A stretch of 64,000 nt of DNA, taken from positions 310,001-374,000 of the forward strand of contig NZ_JACYOX010000001.1 of the NCBI RefSeq assembly GCF_015352955.1. Reading direction: 5' to 3'. A program made the translations under genes and the position numbers. This document shows, piece after piece, positions 44,590 to 54,608 of the stretch; the first letter of the stretch is position 1; every line of letters begins with the position of its first letter. Origin of the DNA: Noviherbaspirillum soli. Its GTDB lineage: Bacteria; Pseudomonadota; Gammaproteobacteria; Burkholderiales; Burkholderiaceae_D. The notes under the pieces are model-generated. The model was not told where the DNA came from. It worked only from the letters and a program-made list of their open reading frames with translations, and did no database searches.

Positions 44590-47184
44590 TTACGCGGCGC
44601 TGACGGACTCGAGGAAGTCCTGGGCGAAGCGCTGCAGCACGCCGCCGGCTTCATAGATGGACACTTCCTCGGCGGTATCGAGGCGGCAGGACACCGGCAC
44701 TTCGACACGCTCGCCGTTCCTGCGATGGATCACCAGCGTGAGATCCGCGCGCGGCTTGCGCTCGCCGACCACGTCGAAAGTCTCGGTGCCGTCGATGCCC
44801 AGCGTGATGCGGTTCACGCCCGGCTTGAACTCCAGCGGCAGCACGCCCATGCCAACCAGGTTGGTGCGGTGGATGCGCTCGAAGCCCTCGGCCACGATCG
44901 CTTCCACGCCAGCCAGCCTTACGCCCTTGGCGGCCCAGTCGCGCGAGGAGCCCTGGCCATAGTCGGCGCCGGCGATCACGATCAATGGCTGCTTGCGCTC
45001 CATGTAGGTCTCGATCGCTTCCCACATGCGGGTGACGCGGCCTTCAGGCTCGATGCGCGTCAGCGAGCCGGGCTTGACCTTGCCATCGACCACCACCATC
45101 TCGTTCTTCAGCGTCGGGTTGGCGAAGGTGGCGCGCTGCGCGGTCAGGTGGTCGCCGCGATGGGTTGCATAGGAATTGAAGTCCTCTTCCGGCAAGCCCA
45201 TCTTCGCCAGGTATTCGCCGGCCGCGCTGTCGGCCATGATCGCGTTCGACGGCGACAGATGGTCGGTGGTGATGTTGTCGCCCAATACCGCCAGCGGCCG
45301 CATGCCCGTCAGGCTGCGAGCGCCGGCCAGCGCGCCTTCCCAGTACGGCGGGCGGCGGATATAGGTTGTCTGCGGACGCCAGTCGTACAGCGGCTTGACC
45401 TGCTCGCCGTTGTCGACCGTCAGCGCAAACATCGGCTCATACACCTTGCGGTACTGTTCCGGCTTCACGCTGGCGGCCACGATCGCATCGATCTCCTCGT
45501 CCGACGGCCAGATGTCGGCCAGCGTCACCGGCTTGCCCTGCGCGTCGGTACCCAGCACGTCCTTCTCGATGTCGAAGCGTATCGTGCCGGCGATGGCATA
45601 GGCCACCACCAGCGGCGGCGAGGCCAGGAAGGCCTGCTTCGCATACGGATGGATGCGGCCATCGAAGTTGCGGTTGCCCGACAGGACGGCGGTGGCATAC
45701 AGGTCGCGCTCCACCACTTCCTTCTGGATCACCGGGTCGAGCGCGCCGCTCATGCCGTTGCAGGTGGTGCAGGCAAAGGCCACAACGCCAAAACCCAGCT
45801 TTTCCAGCTCCGGCATCAGGCCGGCTTCTTCCAGGTACAGCGCCACTGTCTTCGAACCCGGCGCGAGCGAACTCTTGACCCAGGGCTTGCGCTGCAGGCC
45901 GAGCCGGTTGGCATTGCGCGCCAGGAGGCCCGCCGCGATCATGTTGCGCGGATTGTTGGTGTTGGTGCAGCTGGTGATGGCGGCGATGATCACCGCGCCG
46001 TCCGGCATCAGGCCCGGTTCGTTCTCGACCTTGCCGCTGATGCCGCGCTCGGCCAGCTGCGAGGTCGGCACCCGGTTATGCGGATTGCTCGGGCCGGCGA
46101 TGTTGCGCACGACCGTCGACAGGTCGAAATGCAGCACCCGCTCGTATTCCGCGTTCTTCAGGCTGTCGGCCCACAGGCCGGTTTCCTTCGCATAGGTCTC
46201 CACCAGGCTGACCAGTTCATCCTCGCGGCCGGTCAGCTTCAGGTAGCGGATGGTCTGCTCGTCGATGTAGAACATCGCCGCGGTGGAGCCGAACTCGGGC
46301 GCCATGTTGGAGATGGTTGCGCGGTCGCCCAGCGTCAGATGGGCCGCGCCCTCGCCAAAGAATTCCAGGTAGGACGACACCACTTTCGACTTGCGCAGGA
46401 ACTCGGTCAGCGACAGCACGATGTCGGTGGCGGTGATGCCCGGCTGCGGCTTGCCGGTCAGTTCCACGCCGATGATGTCGGGCAGGCGCATGTAGGATGC
46501 CCGGCCCAGCATCACGCTCTCGGCTTCCAGCCCGCCGACGCCAATCGCGATCACGCCCAGCGCATCGACCATAGGCGTATGCGAGTCGGTGCCGACCAGG
46601 GTGTCGGGGAAGGCCACGTTGTCCTTGACCTGCACCACCGGGCTCATGCGTTCCAGGTTGATCTGGTGCAGGATGCCGTTGCCTGGCGGGATCACGTCGA
46701 CATTTCGGAATGCCTTCTTGGTCCAGTTGATGAAGTCGAAGCGGTCTTCATTGCGGCGGTCTTCGATGGCGCGGTTCTTGTCGAAGGCGTCGGGGTCGAA
46801 GCCGCCGCATTCCACCGCCAGCGAATGGTCCACCACGAGCTGGGTCGGCACCACCGGGTTGACCAGCGCCGGGTCGCCGCCCTGCGCGGCAATGGCGTCG
46901 CGCAGGCCGGCCAGGTCCACCAGCGCGGTCTGGCCCAGGATGTCGTGGCAGACCACCCGCGCCGGATACCAGGGGAAGTCGAGGTCGCGCTTTCTTTCGA
47001 TCAGCTGCCTGAGCGAGTCGGTCAGCATGGCCGGGTCGCAGCGGCGCACCAGGTTTTCCGCCAGCACCCGCGAGGTGTAGGGCAGCTTGTCGTAGGCGCC
47101 GGGGCTGATGGCGTCGACCGCGGCGCGGGCGTCGTAATAGTCCAGCCCGGTGCCGGGGAGCTGCTTGCGATATTCGAGGTTCAT
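44590..47184 (-). CDS. acnD: Fe/S-dependent 2-methylcitrate dehydratase AcnD
   Basis: An 864-residue aconitase-superfamily enzyme. It has DSHTPMVDALGVIAIGVGGLEAE, the cluster cysteines in SCTNTNNPRNM and ACTTCNGMSGALDP, and GADYGQGSSRDWAAKG in the swivel domain. The N-terminus (EYRKQLPGTGLDYYDARAAVDAI) and the presence of prpF next to it identify AcnD rather than AcnA. AcnD with PrpF replaces PrpD in this version of the cycle. It starts 12 bases after the prpC stop. Confidence 0.96.
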   Translation of the reverse strand: MNLEYRKQLPGTGLDYYDARAAVDAISPGAYDKLPYTSRVLAENLVRRCDPAMLTDSLRQLIERKRDLDFPWYPARVVCHDILGQTALVDLAGLRDAIAAQGGDPALVNPVVPTQLVVDHSLAVECGGFDPDAFDKNRAIEDRRNEDRFDFINWTKKAFRNVDVIPPGNGILHQINLERMSPVVQVKDNVAFPDTLVGTDSHTPMVDALGVIAIGVGGLEAESVMLGRASYMRLPDIIGVELTGKPQPGITATDIVLSLTEFLRKSKVVSSYLEFFGEGAAHLTLGDRATISNMAPEFGSTAAMFYIDEQTIRYLKLTGREDELVSLVETYAKETGLWADSLKNAEYERVLHFDLSTVVRNIAGPSNPHNRVPTSQLAERGISGKVENEPGLMPDGAVIIAAITSCTNTNNPRNMIAAGLLARNANRLGLQRKPWVKSSLAPGSKTVALYLEEAGLMPELEKLGFGVVAFACTTCNGMSGALDPVIQKEVVERDLYATAVLSGNRNFDGRIHPYAKQAFLASPPLVVAYAIAGTIRFDIEKDVLGTDAQGKPVTLADIWPSDEEIDAIVAASVKPEQYRKVYEPMFALTVDNGEQVKPLYDWRPQTTYIRRPPYWEGALAGARSLTGMRPLAVLGDNITTDHLSPSNAIMADSAAGEYLAKMGLPEEDFNSYATHRGDHLTAQRATFANPTLKNEMVVVDGKVKPGSLTRIEPEGRVTRMWEAIETYMERKQPLIVIAGADYGQGSSRDWAAKGVRLAGVEAIVAEGFERIHRTNLVGMGVLPLEFKPGVNRITLGIDGTETFDVVGERKPRADLTLVIHRRNGERVEVPVSCRLDTAEEVSIYEAGGVLQRFAQDFLESVSAA

Positions 47185-47196
47185 GATTGTCCTGCT

Positions 47197-48351
47197 TTAC
47201 TTGCGATCACTGATCGGCACGAAGGCCAGGTCTTCCGGGCCGACATAGTTGGCGCTCGGACGGATGATCTTGTTGTCGATGCGCTGCTCGATGATGTGCG
47301 CGGCCCAGCCGGAAGTGCGGGCAATCACGAACAGCGGGGTGAACATCGCGGTCGGCACGCCCATCATGTGGTAGGACACCGCCGAGAACCAGTCGAGGTT
47401 GGGGAACATCTTCTTGATGTCCCACATCACGGTTTCCAGGCGTTCGGCGATGTCGAACATCTTGGTCGAGCCGGATTCCAGCGACAGGTTGCGCGCCACT
47501 TCCTTGATCACCACGTTGCGCGGATCGGAGATGGTGTAGACCGGGTGGCCGAAGCCGATGATGACTTCCTTGTTCTCCACGCGCTTCCTGACATCGGCCT
47601 CGGCCTCGTCCGGATTGTCGTAGCGTTTCTGCACTTCGAACGCGACTTCATTGGCGCCGCCATGCTTGGGCCCGCGCAGCGCGCCGATCGCGCCGGTGAC
47701 GGCAGAGTACATGTCCGAGCCGGTGCCGGCGACCACGCGGCCGGCGAAGGTGGACGCATTGAACTCATGTTCTGCATACAGGATCAGCGACACATGCATC
47801 GCCTTGACCCACGACTCCTTGGGCGCATGGCCGTGCAGCAGGTGCAGGAAATGGCCGCCGATGGAATCGTCGTCGGTCTCGACCTCGATGCGGCGGCCGT
47901 TGTGGCTGTAGTGGTACCAGTACAGCAGGGCCGAACCCAGCGACGCCATCAGGCGGTCAGCGATGTCGCGCGCCCCAGGCGTGTTGTGGTCATCCTTCTC
48001 CGGCAGCACGCAGCCCAGCACCGACACCGCGGTGCGCATCACGTCCATCGGATGGGACGATGCCGGCAGCGCTTCCAGCACGGTCTTCAGGTTGCTCGGA
48101 ATGCCGCGCAGCGAGCGCAGCTTGGCCTTGTAGCCCTTCAGTTCGCCAGCGGTCGGCAGCTTGCCATGGACCAGCAGGTAGGCGATTTCCTCGAACTCGG
48201 AGGTGTTGGCCACGTCCAGGATGTCATAGCCGCGGTAGTGCAGATCGTTGCCGGTCTTGCCCACGGTGCACAGCGCGGTATTGCCGGCGGTGACGCCGGA
48301 CAGGGCGACGGATTTCTTCGGTTTGAATGCGGCTGCCTGTTGATCGCTCAT
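47197..48351 (-). CDS. prpC: 2-methylcitrate synthase PrpC
   Basis: A 384-residue citrate-synthase-fold protein. ATG 48351 follows AGGAG by six bases. It starts [35 protein letters not shown], as in PrpC proteins, and carries the catalytic [23 protein letters not shown] and [13 protein letters not shown] regions. It condenses propionyl-CoA with oxaloacetate to 2-methylcitrate. Nineteen bases separate it from prpB. Confidence 0.96.
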   Translation of the reverse strand: MSDQQAAAFKPKKSVALSGVTAGNTALCTVGKTGNDLHYRGYDILDVANTSEFEEIAYLLVHGKLPTAGELKGYKAKLRSLRGIPSNLKTVLEALPASSHPMDVMRTAVSVLGCVLPEKDDHNTPGARDIADRLMASLGSALLYWYHYSHNGRRIEVETDDDSIGGHFLHLLHGHAPKESWVKAMHVSLILYAEHEFNASTFAGRVVAGTGSDMYSAVTGAIGALRGPKHGGANEVAFEVQKRYDNPDEAEADVRKRVENKEVIIGFGHPVYTISDPRNVVIKEVARNLSLESGSTKMFDIAERLETVMWDIKKMFPNLDWFSAVSYHMMGVPTAMFTPLFVIARTSGWAAHIIEQRIDNKIIRPSANYVGPEDLAFVPISDRK

Positions 48352-48370
48352 TGTTTTCTCCTGATTCTGG

Positions 48371-49261
48371 TTAGCGGGCTTTTTGCTGCGCGAACAGCGC
48401 GTCGAGCTTCTGCTCGAAGTCGTGGTAGTTGATGCGGTCATACAGCTCCATCCGGGTCTGCATGGTGTCGACCACATTCTTTTGCGTGCCTTCGCGGCGC
48501 ACGGTGTTGTAGACGTTTTCCGCCGCCTTGTTCATGGCGCGGAAGGCCGACAGCGGATACAGCGCGATGCCGACGTCGGCAGTCTTCAGTTCTTCCACGG
48601 TGAACAGCGGCGTGGCGCCGAACTCGGTGATGTTGGCCAGGATGGGCACCTTCACCGCGCTGGCGAACTGCTTGTACATCGCCAGCTCGGTAATGGCTTC
48701 CGGAAAGATCATGTCGGCGCCGGCCTCAACGCAGGCCACGGCGCGCTCGATCGCCGCTTCCAGTCCTTCCACGGCGAGCGCGTCGGTGCGGGCCATGATC
48801 ACGAAGTCCGGGTCGGTGCGGGCATCCACCGCGGCCTTGATGCGGTCCACCATTTCCTGCTTGCTGACGATTTCCTTGTTGGGCCGGTGGCCGCAGCGCT
48901 TGGCGCCGACCTGGTCCTCGATATGCATCGCGGCGGCGCCGAACTTGATCATGGACTTGACGGTGCGGGCCACGTTGAAGGCCGAGGAGCCGAAGCCGGT
49001 GTCGACGTCGACCAGCAGCGGCAGGTCGCAGACATCGGTAATGCGGCGCACATCGGTCAGCACGTCGTCGAGGTTGGAGATGCCCAGGTCCGGCAAACCC
49101 AGCGAGCCGGCCGCGACACCGCCGCCGGAAAGATAGATGGCGCGGAAGCCGGCGCGTTTGGCCAGCAGCGCATGGTTGGCATTGATGGCGCCAATCACCT
49201 GCAGCGGGGATTCTTCCTTGACGGCTTGCCGGAATGCGGCGCCTGCGGAGCGTAGTGTCAT
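48371..49261 (-). CDS. prpB: 2-methylisocitrate lyase PrpB
   Basis: A 296-residue member of the isocitrate lyase/PEP mutase superfamily. It has [44 protein letters not shown] with the catalytic Cys, and [15 protein letters not shown]. It splits 2-methylisocitrate to pyruvate and succinate. ATG 49261 matches the usual PrpB N-terminus ([13 protein letters not shown]). It is the first gene of prpB-prpC-acnD-prpF-prpE and has a sigma-54 promoter about 50 bases upstream. Confidence 0.96.
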   Translation of the reverse strand: MTLRSAGAAFRQAVKEESPLQVIGAINANHALLAKRAGFRAIYLSGGGVAAGSLGLPDLGISNLDDVLTDVRRITDVCDLPLLVDVDTGFGSSAFNVARTVKSMIKFGAAAMHIEDQVGAKRCGHRPNKEIVSKQEMVDRIKAAVDARTDPDFVIMARTDALAVEGLEAAIERAVACVEAGADMIFPEAITELAMYKQFASAVKVPILANITEFGATPLFTVEELKTADVGIALYPLSAFRAMNKAAENVYNTVRREGTQKNVVDTMQTRMELYDRINYHDFEQKLDALFAQQKAR

Positions 49262-49310
49262 GATGTGCCTGAGTGAAGTGGTTTCAAGTGGAACGATACG
49301 GATGGCTTTA

Positions 49311-49328
49311 TTGCAATGGACGTGCCAG
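49311..49328 (-). promoter_or_regulatory. Sigma-54 promoter of the prp operon
   Basis: On the minus strand TGGCACGTCCATTGCA matches the -24/-12 consensus (TGGCAC-N5-TTGCA) with correct spacing; the -24 GG is at 49326-49325 and the -12 GC at 49314-49313. Transcription should start near 49301, about 40 bases before prpB. Confidence 0.88.
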
Positions 49329-49436
49329 AATTTTCGCCGTTCGGCATCCACGCGATTTTTTCCTTATATATCAGTTACTTGAAAAATAATGATCAGCAAT
49401 GATGGTATAGTCAATCTGTTCCAATAGCGACAGATG

Positions 49437-49484
49437 TGTTTCAATACCGGCTATTTCACGTAACACTGAAACAGGGTTGAAACA
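49437..49484. promoter_or_regulatory. Candidate PrpR binding sites
   Basis: TGTTTCA (49437-49443) is inverted against TGAAACA (49467-49473), and TGAAACA recurs at 49478-49484, touching the prpR start. They lie 110-160 bases upstream of the sigma-54 promoter, a normal enhancer distance, and could also autoregulate prpR. Confidence 0.6.
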
Positions 49485-51106
49485 TGGCTGCAGGCTTTGA
49501 TGAAACATCGTTGCAAGTCGACAAACCGGTGCTGTGGACAGTGTCAATCTCCCGGCTTTTTCACCTGTTCCGCGACATCACGCCGGAATTCGACGAGCGC
49601 GCCCTCATCGAGCCGATCAATCTCGGTTTCGAGGAAGCGGTGGAACACATCCGCGCCCGCCTGGAAAACGAGCGCTGCGACGCGGTCATTGCAGCCGGCT
49701 CGAATGCCGCCTATCTGAAGAGCCGCTTGCCGGTGCCGGTAGTCGTTGCCCGCGCCAGCGGCTTCGATGTGATGCAGGCGCTGGCCAGGGCGCGCCGCAT
49801 CTCGACGCAGATGGGCATCATCACTTACCAGGACACCTTTCCCCAGCTGACCGAATTCCAGTCGGCATTCGGCCTGCGCATTGCGCAACGCACCTACGCC
49901 ACCGCCGAGGATGCGCGCACCCAGATCGGCGAATTGAAGGCTGCCGGCGTGAAGGCCATTGTCGGCACCGGCCTGATCATGGACCTGGCGGAGGAAGCAG
50001 ACCTGGCAGGCGTGTTTCTTTATTCCGCCGGCTCGATCCGCCAGGCCTTCGAGGATGCGCTGGAAATCGCCCGTTTCACCCGGCTGGAAAGCGGCCGCGG
50101 CCGCGGCGGCGCGGTCAGCGCCGCCCTGCGCGCCCGCCATGGCCTGAAGGACCTGCGCGGCGAATCCGCCGCCATGCAGTCGGTGCGGCAGATGGCGATG
50201 CTGTATGCCCGCTCGCCGGCAACCGTGCTGATCCAGGGCGAAACCGGTTCCGGCAAGGAGCTGGTGGCACAGGCCATCCACCGGGAAAGCATGCTCGGCC
50301 ATGCTGCCGGCAAGCCTTTCGTTGCGGTCAATTGCGGCGCCATCGCCGAGTCGCTGCTCGAATCCGAACTGTTCGGCCATGAGGAAGGCGCCTTCACCGG
50401 CTCGCGGCGAGGCGGCCGCCCGGGCCTGTTCGAGGCGGCGCATCGCGGCACCTTGTTCCTCGATGAAATTGGTGAAATGCCGCTGGCGCTGCAAACCCGC
50501 CTGCTGCGGGTGCTGGAAGAGCGGGAAGTGATGCGGGTCGGCGGCACCCGGCCGATTCCGGTGGATGTGCGCATCATCAGCGCCACCCACTGCGACCTTG
50601 ACGCCCGCGTGCGCAACGGCGAGTTTCGCGCCGACCTGTTCTACCGGCTGTCCGTTCTGCGACTGCGCCTGCCTTCGCTGCGGGAACGCCCGGAAGACCT
50701 GACCGGCCTGGCGGAATGGCTGCTGAAGAACGCGCTGGCGGCGCTGGGCGTGCGGCCGCATGCCAATCTGCATGCGGAAGTGCAAGCCTGCGGCCCGCTG
50801 TTGCGCGGTTACGGCTGGCCCGGCAATGTGCGCGAGCTGCGCAATCTGATGCAGCGGCTGGCGCTATTCCTGTCCGCCGAGCCGCTGCAGGCGCTGACGC
50901 CAGCCTTCGTCGCCTCGGTGGCGCCGGAACTGGGCGTGGCTGCGCCGCCGGTGCAGCCGGACGCACCGGTGGCGGAGCCAAACGGCATCCTGCATGTGCT
51001 GGCCCGCTTCGGCGGGGACCGGAGCGCGGCTGCGCGGCACCTGGGCATCAGCCGCACCACCTTGTGGCGCAGGGTGAAACAGGCGGAGGCTGAAGCACCG
51101 GATTGA
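49484..51106 (+). CDS. prpR: Propionate catabolism sigma-54 activator PrpR
   Basis: A 540-residue activator divergent from prpB. The N-terminal PrpR domain (about 15-195) includes [16 protein letters not shown] and TRAYATAEDA-like sequence and would bind 2-methylcitrate. The AAA+ domain has Walker A GETGSGKE, the sigma-54 contact loop written GAFTGS (Ser in place of Ala), and Walker [13 protein letters not shown] Fis-type helix-turn-helix ends the protein ([20 protein letters not shown]). The GAFTGS form also occurs, to my recollection, in other PrpR proteins. Confidence 0.95.
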   Translation: MAAGFDETSLQVDKPVLWTVSISRLFHLFRDITPEFDERALIEPINLGFEEAVEHIRARLENERCDAVIAAGSNAAYLKSRLPVPVVVARASGFDVMQALARARRISTQMGIITYQDTFPQLTEFQSAFGLRIAQRTYATAEDARTQIGELKAAGVKAIVGTGLIMDLAEEADLAGVFLYSAGSIRQAFEDALEIARFTRLESGRGRGGAVSAALRARHGLKDLRGESAAMQSVRQMAMLYARSPATVLIQGETGSGKELVAQAIHRESMLGHAAGKPFVAVNCGAIAESLLESELFGHEEGAFTGSRRGGRPGLFEAAHRGTLFLDEIGEMPLALQTRLLRVLEEREVMRVGGTRPIPVDVRIISATHCDLDARVRNGEFRADLFYRLSVLRLRLPSLRERPEDLTGLAEWLLKNALAALGVRPHANLHAEVQACGPLLRGYGWPGNVRELRNLMQRLALFLSAEPLQALTPAFVASVAPELGVAAPPVQPDAPVAEPNGILHVLARFGGDRSAAARHLGISRTTLWRRVKQAEAEAPD

Positions 51107-51137
51107 AGCAGCGCCGCGCCACCCCGGTGCGTGGCAT

Positions 51138-51172
51138 GCGGCGGCGAGATGCGATGCGCCGCCGCGGTTTTT
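51138..51172 (+). terminator. Terminator after prpR
   Basis: GCGGCGGCG (51138-51146) pairs with CGCCGCCGC (51157-51165), then GG and five T (51168-51172). It ends two bases before the convergent ntrC stop. Confidence 0.8.
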
Positions 51173-51173
51173 C

Positions 51174-52712
51174 TTACTCGTCCTTGGCGCCGTCGATGCC
51201 CAGTTCGTGGATCTTTCGGGTGATGGTGTTGCGCCCGATGCCCAGCCGGACCGCCGCATCGTTCTTGCGGCCGTGGGTATGGCGCAGCGCGGTCTTGATC
51301 AGTGCCGACTCGAACTGCCGCCCCAAGGCATCCATCACTTCCGGCCGGCCGGCGGCCAGCATTTGCGCCGCCTCGCTTTCCAGCAGCGCAATCCAGTTCG
51401 GCCGCTCCGGCGGCGCCATGTCCGCATAGGCGGCGGGCATGGTGCTGGCAAGCGCCGGGGTGGCGGGATGGTGGGCGCCCACGGCAGCGGGCGCCGGCGC
51501 GATGAATTGCGGCACGGGCGCCATCGCAGGCAGCGTACCGGCGGCGGCCAGGTTCTGCTGGCCTTCCAGCAATTCGGGCGGCAGGTCCTTGACCTCGACG
51601 GTCTGGCCGGGCGCCATCACCGTAATCCAGTTGCACAGGTTTTCGAGCTGTCGCACATTGCCGGGCAATTCCAGATGGGACAGGAACTGCATCACATGCT
51701 CGGACATGCGCTTGGCTTCCACGCCCAGCTGCTTGGCGCTCTGCGAAAGGAAATGCCGGGTCAGGATGGGAATGTCCTCGCGCCGTTCGCGCAGGCTCGG
51801 CAGGCGCAGCCGGATCACATTGAGCCGGTGATACAGATCCTCGCGGAACAGGCCTTCACGTACCCGCGTTTCCAGGTTCTGGTGGGTCGCCGCAATCACC
51901 CGCACATTGGCCTTCAGGGGCTGATGGCCGCCCACCCGGTAGAAATGGCCGTCGGACAGCACCCGCAGCAGCCGTGTCTGCAGGTCGAACGGCATATCGC
52001 CGATCTCGTCGAGGAACAGCGTACCGCCCTCGGCCTGTTCGAAACGTCCGCGGCGGGTGGCCTGCGCGCCGGTAAATGCGCCGCGCTCGTGGCCGAACAG
52101 CTCGGACTCCAGCAGGTCCTTGGGAATCGCCGCCGTATTGAGCGCAATGAATGGCTGTGATGCACGCGGGCTGTGCTTGTGCAGCGCCCGCGCCACCAGT
52201 TCCTTGCCGGAACCGGATTCACCGGTGATCAGCACCGTCACATTCGACTGGGAAAGCCGGCCGATTGCACGGAACACATCCTGCATTGCCGGCGCCTGGC
52301 CGAGGATTTCCGGCGTCTCGGATATCGTCTGCTCCTCGTTGGCCTCGCGCAGGCTTTCCTCCAGCGCGCGGCGGATCAGTTCCACCGCCTTGTCGAGATC
52401 GAATGGCTTGGCGAGATACTCGAAGGCGCCGCCCTGGAAGGCGGCCACGGCCGAGTCGAGGTCCGAGAACGCGGTCATGATGATGACCGGCAGGCCCGGG
52501 TGGCGCGCCTTGGCCGCCTGCAACAGCGCCAGGCCGGACTCGCCCGGCATCCGGATATCTGAAACCAGCACCTGGGGAGTGGCAGTCTGCAACGCCTCCA
52601 TCGCGTCGCGGGCATTTGAAAAACTCCGCGTCGGGAGGTTTTCCCGCGCCAGCGCCTTTTCAAGTACCCAGCGTATCGATTCGTCGTCGTCAACTATCCA
52701 GATTGGTTTCAT
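51174..52712 (-). CDS. ntrC: Nitrogen regulation response regulator NtrC (NR(I))
   Basis: A 512-residue sigma-54 activator. The receiver has phospho-acceptor Asp52 (VSDIRMPG) and Lys in YLAKPFD. The AAA+ domain shows [20 protein letters not shown] and [12 protein letters not shown] Fis-type helix-turn-helix follows a Pro/Ala linker ([22 protein letters not shown]). Phosphorylated by NtrB at low nitrogen, it activates glnA and other nitrogen genes. It lies 64 bases downstream of ntrB and is presumably cotranscribed. Confidence 0.96.
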   Translation of the reverse strand: MKPIWIVDDDESIRWVLEKALARENLPTRSFSNARDAMEALQTATPQVLVSDIRMPGESGLALLQAAKARHPGLPVIIMTAFSDLDSAVAAFQGGAFEYLAKPFDLDKAVELIRRALEESLREANEEQTISETPEILGQAPAMQDVFRAIGRLSQSNVTVLITGESGSGKELVARALHKHSPRASQPFIALNTAAIPKDLLESELFGHERGAFTGAQATRRGRFEQAEGGTLFLDEIGDMPFDLQTRLLRVLSDGHFYRVGGHQPLKANVRVIAATHQNLETRVREGLFREDLYHRLNVIRLRLPSLRERREDIPILTRHFLSQSAKQLGVEAKRMSEHVMQFLSHLELPGNVRQLENLCNWITVMAPGQTVEVKDLPPELLEGQQNLAAAGTLPAMAPVPQFIAPAPAAVGAHHPATPALASTMPAAYADMAPPERPNWIALLESEAAQMLAAGRPEVMDALGRQFESALIKTALRHTHGRKNDAAVRLGIGRNTITRKIHELGIDGAKDE

Positions 52713-52776
52713 AAGTGTCCTGCATCCCGTATTACGTTATTCTTCGGCCCGGGCGCGGTGCACCGACGGGCAGGCA

Positions 52777-53850
52777 TCAGGGCAGAGGTATCAGTATCCT
52801 GAAATCCGTGCATCCGGGACGGCTTTCGCATTCGATCACTCCCATGTGCTGCTGAATGAAGGTTTGCGCCAGCGTCAGTCCCAATCCGCTTCCGCCGTCG
52901 CGGCCGGAAACGAGCGGATAAAAGATGCGATTCTGAATCTCGGGGGGAATCCCCGGCCCGTTGTCCACGATATGCAAGTCTAATGCCAGGCGATAACGCA
53001 CCTTCACCAGCGTGACCTGGCGCGCCACCCTGGTTTGAAATGTCAGCACCGCATCGCCCGCCTCGATCCGCTTGGCCAGGGCTTGCGCCGCGTTATGGGC
53101 GATGTTCAGCACGGCCTGGATCAGTTGCTCCTTGTCGCCGCGGAATTCGGGCACGGAAAGGTCGTAATCCCGCTTGATGGTCAGCCCGTTTGGAAACTCG
53201 GCCATGATCAGGCTGCGCACCCGCTCGAACACCTCGTGGATGTTGACGTCACCGACGATATGCGGCCGCCGGTGCGGCGCGAGCAGGCGGTCCACCAGGG
53301 TCTGCAGCCGGTCGGCTTCCTTGATGATCACCTGCGTATATTCGCGCAGCGGATTGAGCTGCCGCTCCGGCAGCTCCAGCTCCAGCAACTGTGCCGCGCC
53401 GCGGATGCCGCCCAGCGGGTTCTTGATCTCGTGCGCCAGGTTGCGGATCAGTTCCTTGTTGGCCTGGCTCTGGTCCATCAGGCGCTCCTCGCGGTCGAGC
53501 TTGAGCTGCTGCACATTCTCGCGCAGCTCGATCAGCACCGGCATCTGCGGGTCGTCCAGTGCGCTCACCATCATGTGTACCTGCAAAGGGTCGCGGCCCA
53601 TGCGCTCCAGCACCAGGTCCTGGCGCTTGTCGTCGAACAGATGGGCGGCTGCCTGGGTGAAGATATCCTGCAGTTCGACGCCGTTGAGGAACATGTCGGT
53701 CAGCCGCTGGTTCTGCATCACTTTCAGCGAGCTTTCCAGCAGGTTTTCAGCGGCAGGATTGGCATAGCGGATACAGCCCTGTGCATCGAGCACGAGCACG
53801 GCAGACGCCAGCAGGTCCAGTCCGGCGAGAGAGGGAAATTTGGTAGTCAC
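52777..53850 (-). CDS. ntrB: Nitrogen regulation sensor kinase NtrB (NR(II))
   Basis: A soluble kinase of about 357 residues. A PAS domain ([24 protein letters not shown]) is followed by His140 in [21 protein letters not shown] and an HATPase domain with DNGPGIP and [19 protein letters not shown] 53850 ([13 protein letters not shown]) is preferred: the frame continues to an ATG at 53919, but a terminator hairpin lies between the two. No good ribosome site precedes the GTG. With PII protein (not in the window) it controls NtrC phosphorylation. Confidence 0.94.
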   Translation of the reverse strand: MTTKFPSLAGLDLLASAVLVLDAQGCIRYANPAAENLLESSLKVMQNQRLTDMFLNGVELQDIFTQAAAHLFDDKRQDLVLERMGRDPLQVHMMVSALDDPQMPVLIELRENVQQLKLDREERLMDQSQANKELIRNLAHEIKNPLGGIRGAAQLLELELPERQLNPLREYTQVIIKEADRLQTLVDRLLAPHRRPHIVGDVNIHEVFERVRSLIMAEFPNGLTIKRDYDLSVPEFRGDKEQLIQAVLNIAHNAAQALAKRIEAGDAVLTFQTRVARQVTLVKVRYRLALDLHIVDNGPGIPPEIQNRIFYPLVSGRDGGSGLGLTLAQTFIQQHMGVIECESRPGCTDFRILIPLP

Positions 53851-53869
53851 GAAAGTTGGGTCACAATCT

Positions 53870-53903
53870 CTGGCACAAAAGAAAAAGGCCGCAGTATGCG
53901 GCC
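53870..53903 (-). terminator. Terminator between the DUF4124 gene and ntrB
   Basis: On the minus strand GGCCGCA (53903-53897) pairs with TGCGGCC (53893-53887) over a 3-base loop, then TTTTTCTTTT. It stands 25 bases after the DUF4124 stop and upstream of the ntrB GTG. Confidence 0.8.
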
Positions 53904-53928
53904 CGGTCATCGAACGCAAATGCGTATG

Positions 53929-54441
53929 CTATTTTAAATTGCCTATCTCGCGCTTCAGCGCTTCGATATTTTTTTCGGTACGGCTCAGATCATCCTTCAA
54001 CGCAGCCACCCTGTCCTGGTACTTGGCGTAATTGCGCTCATCGCCGCGCCGCTCGGGTTCGCCGTTGTTGTACTCCTGTTTCAACGCTGCCAGCTTGCGC
54101 TCCTCGCCTTTCAATTCCTCGGCCAGGATCTGCATACGGTCATTGTCACGCGCCTTCTGGGTGGCGCTGTCTATCTTGGGAAAATCGCCCGGACTGGTGG
54201 CGCCGGCGGGACGGCTCAGTGCGGCGGTTTGCGCAATCGGCTTCTTGTAGGGTGACGGAATCATCGAGATTCCCTGCATGTCGACCCGCTTGCAGCCCTT
54301 GGTCTCGCCGGTATTCTTGTATTCCCGGCTGCCGTCGCTGTTCATGCAGACCCAGACATCGGTCTGCGCATGCGCACTGGCCAGCATGGCAGCGCCAAGC
54401 AACAGCGCAGACAGGCGGAAGGATAAGGAGAGAGTTGGCAT
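53929..54441 (-). CDS. DUF4124 domain exported protein
   Basis: A 170-residue protein with a signal peptide (LSFRLSALLLGAAMLASAHA). A DUF4124 domain follows (VWVCMNSDGSREYKNTGETKGCKRVDM), a short beta domain with two cysteines common in betaproteobacteria. The C-terminal half (about 95-170) is a charged coiled coil (QILAEELKGEERKLAALKQEY...). It lies between glnA and ntrB with terminators on both sides, so it is probably its own unit. The role is unknown. Confidence 0.9.
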   Translation of the reverse strand: MPTLSLSFRLSALLLGAAMLASAHAQTDVWVCMNSDGSREYKNTGETKGCKRVDMQGISMIPSPYKKPIAQTAALSRPAGATSPGDFPKIDSATQKARDNDRMQILAEELKGEERKLAALKQEYNNGEPERRGDERNYAKYQDRVAALKDDLSRTEKNIEALKREIGNLK

Positions 54442-54549
54442 AACTTTCTTCCTGGAAATTTTTTAAAACGTTAGTGTAGGGTAACAAGCGGCTGCTGACA
54501 AACATTGTTAGCCCGATTCGGCGCAGGCACAACAGCCTGGATGCAAAAA

Positions 54550-54578
54550 AGCGGGAAAGGCCGCCGGCCTTTCCCGCT
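54550..54578 (-). terminator. Terminator of glnA
   Basis: A perfect 12-bp stem, GCGGGAAAGGCC (54551-54562) with 54566-54577, extended by one A:T pair and followed on the minus strand by six T. It sits 31 bases after the glnA stop. Confidence 0.92.
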
Positions 54579-54608
54579 TTCAGCGTGCATCCGGTCGTGC
54601 GTGACCGA

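Noticed and set aside
44578-48432. A 1284-codon plus-strand frame opposite acnD and prpC
   Set aside because: Antisense artefact of third-position GC bias; both opposite genes are unambiguous.
53851-53919. N-terminal extension of NtrB to the ATG at 53919
   Set aside because: It would span the terminator hairpin of the preceding gene and adds residues unlike NtrB proteins.
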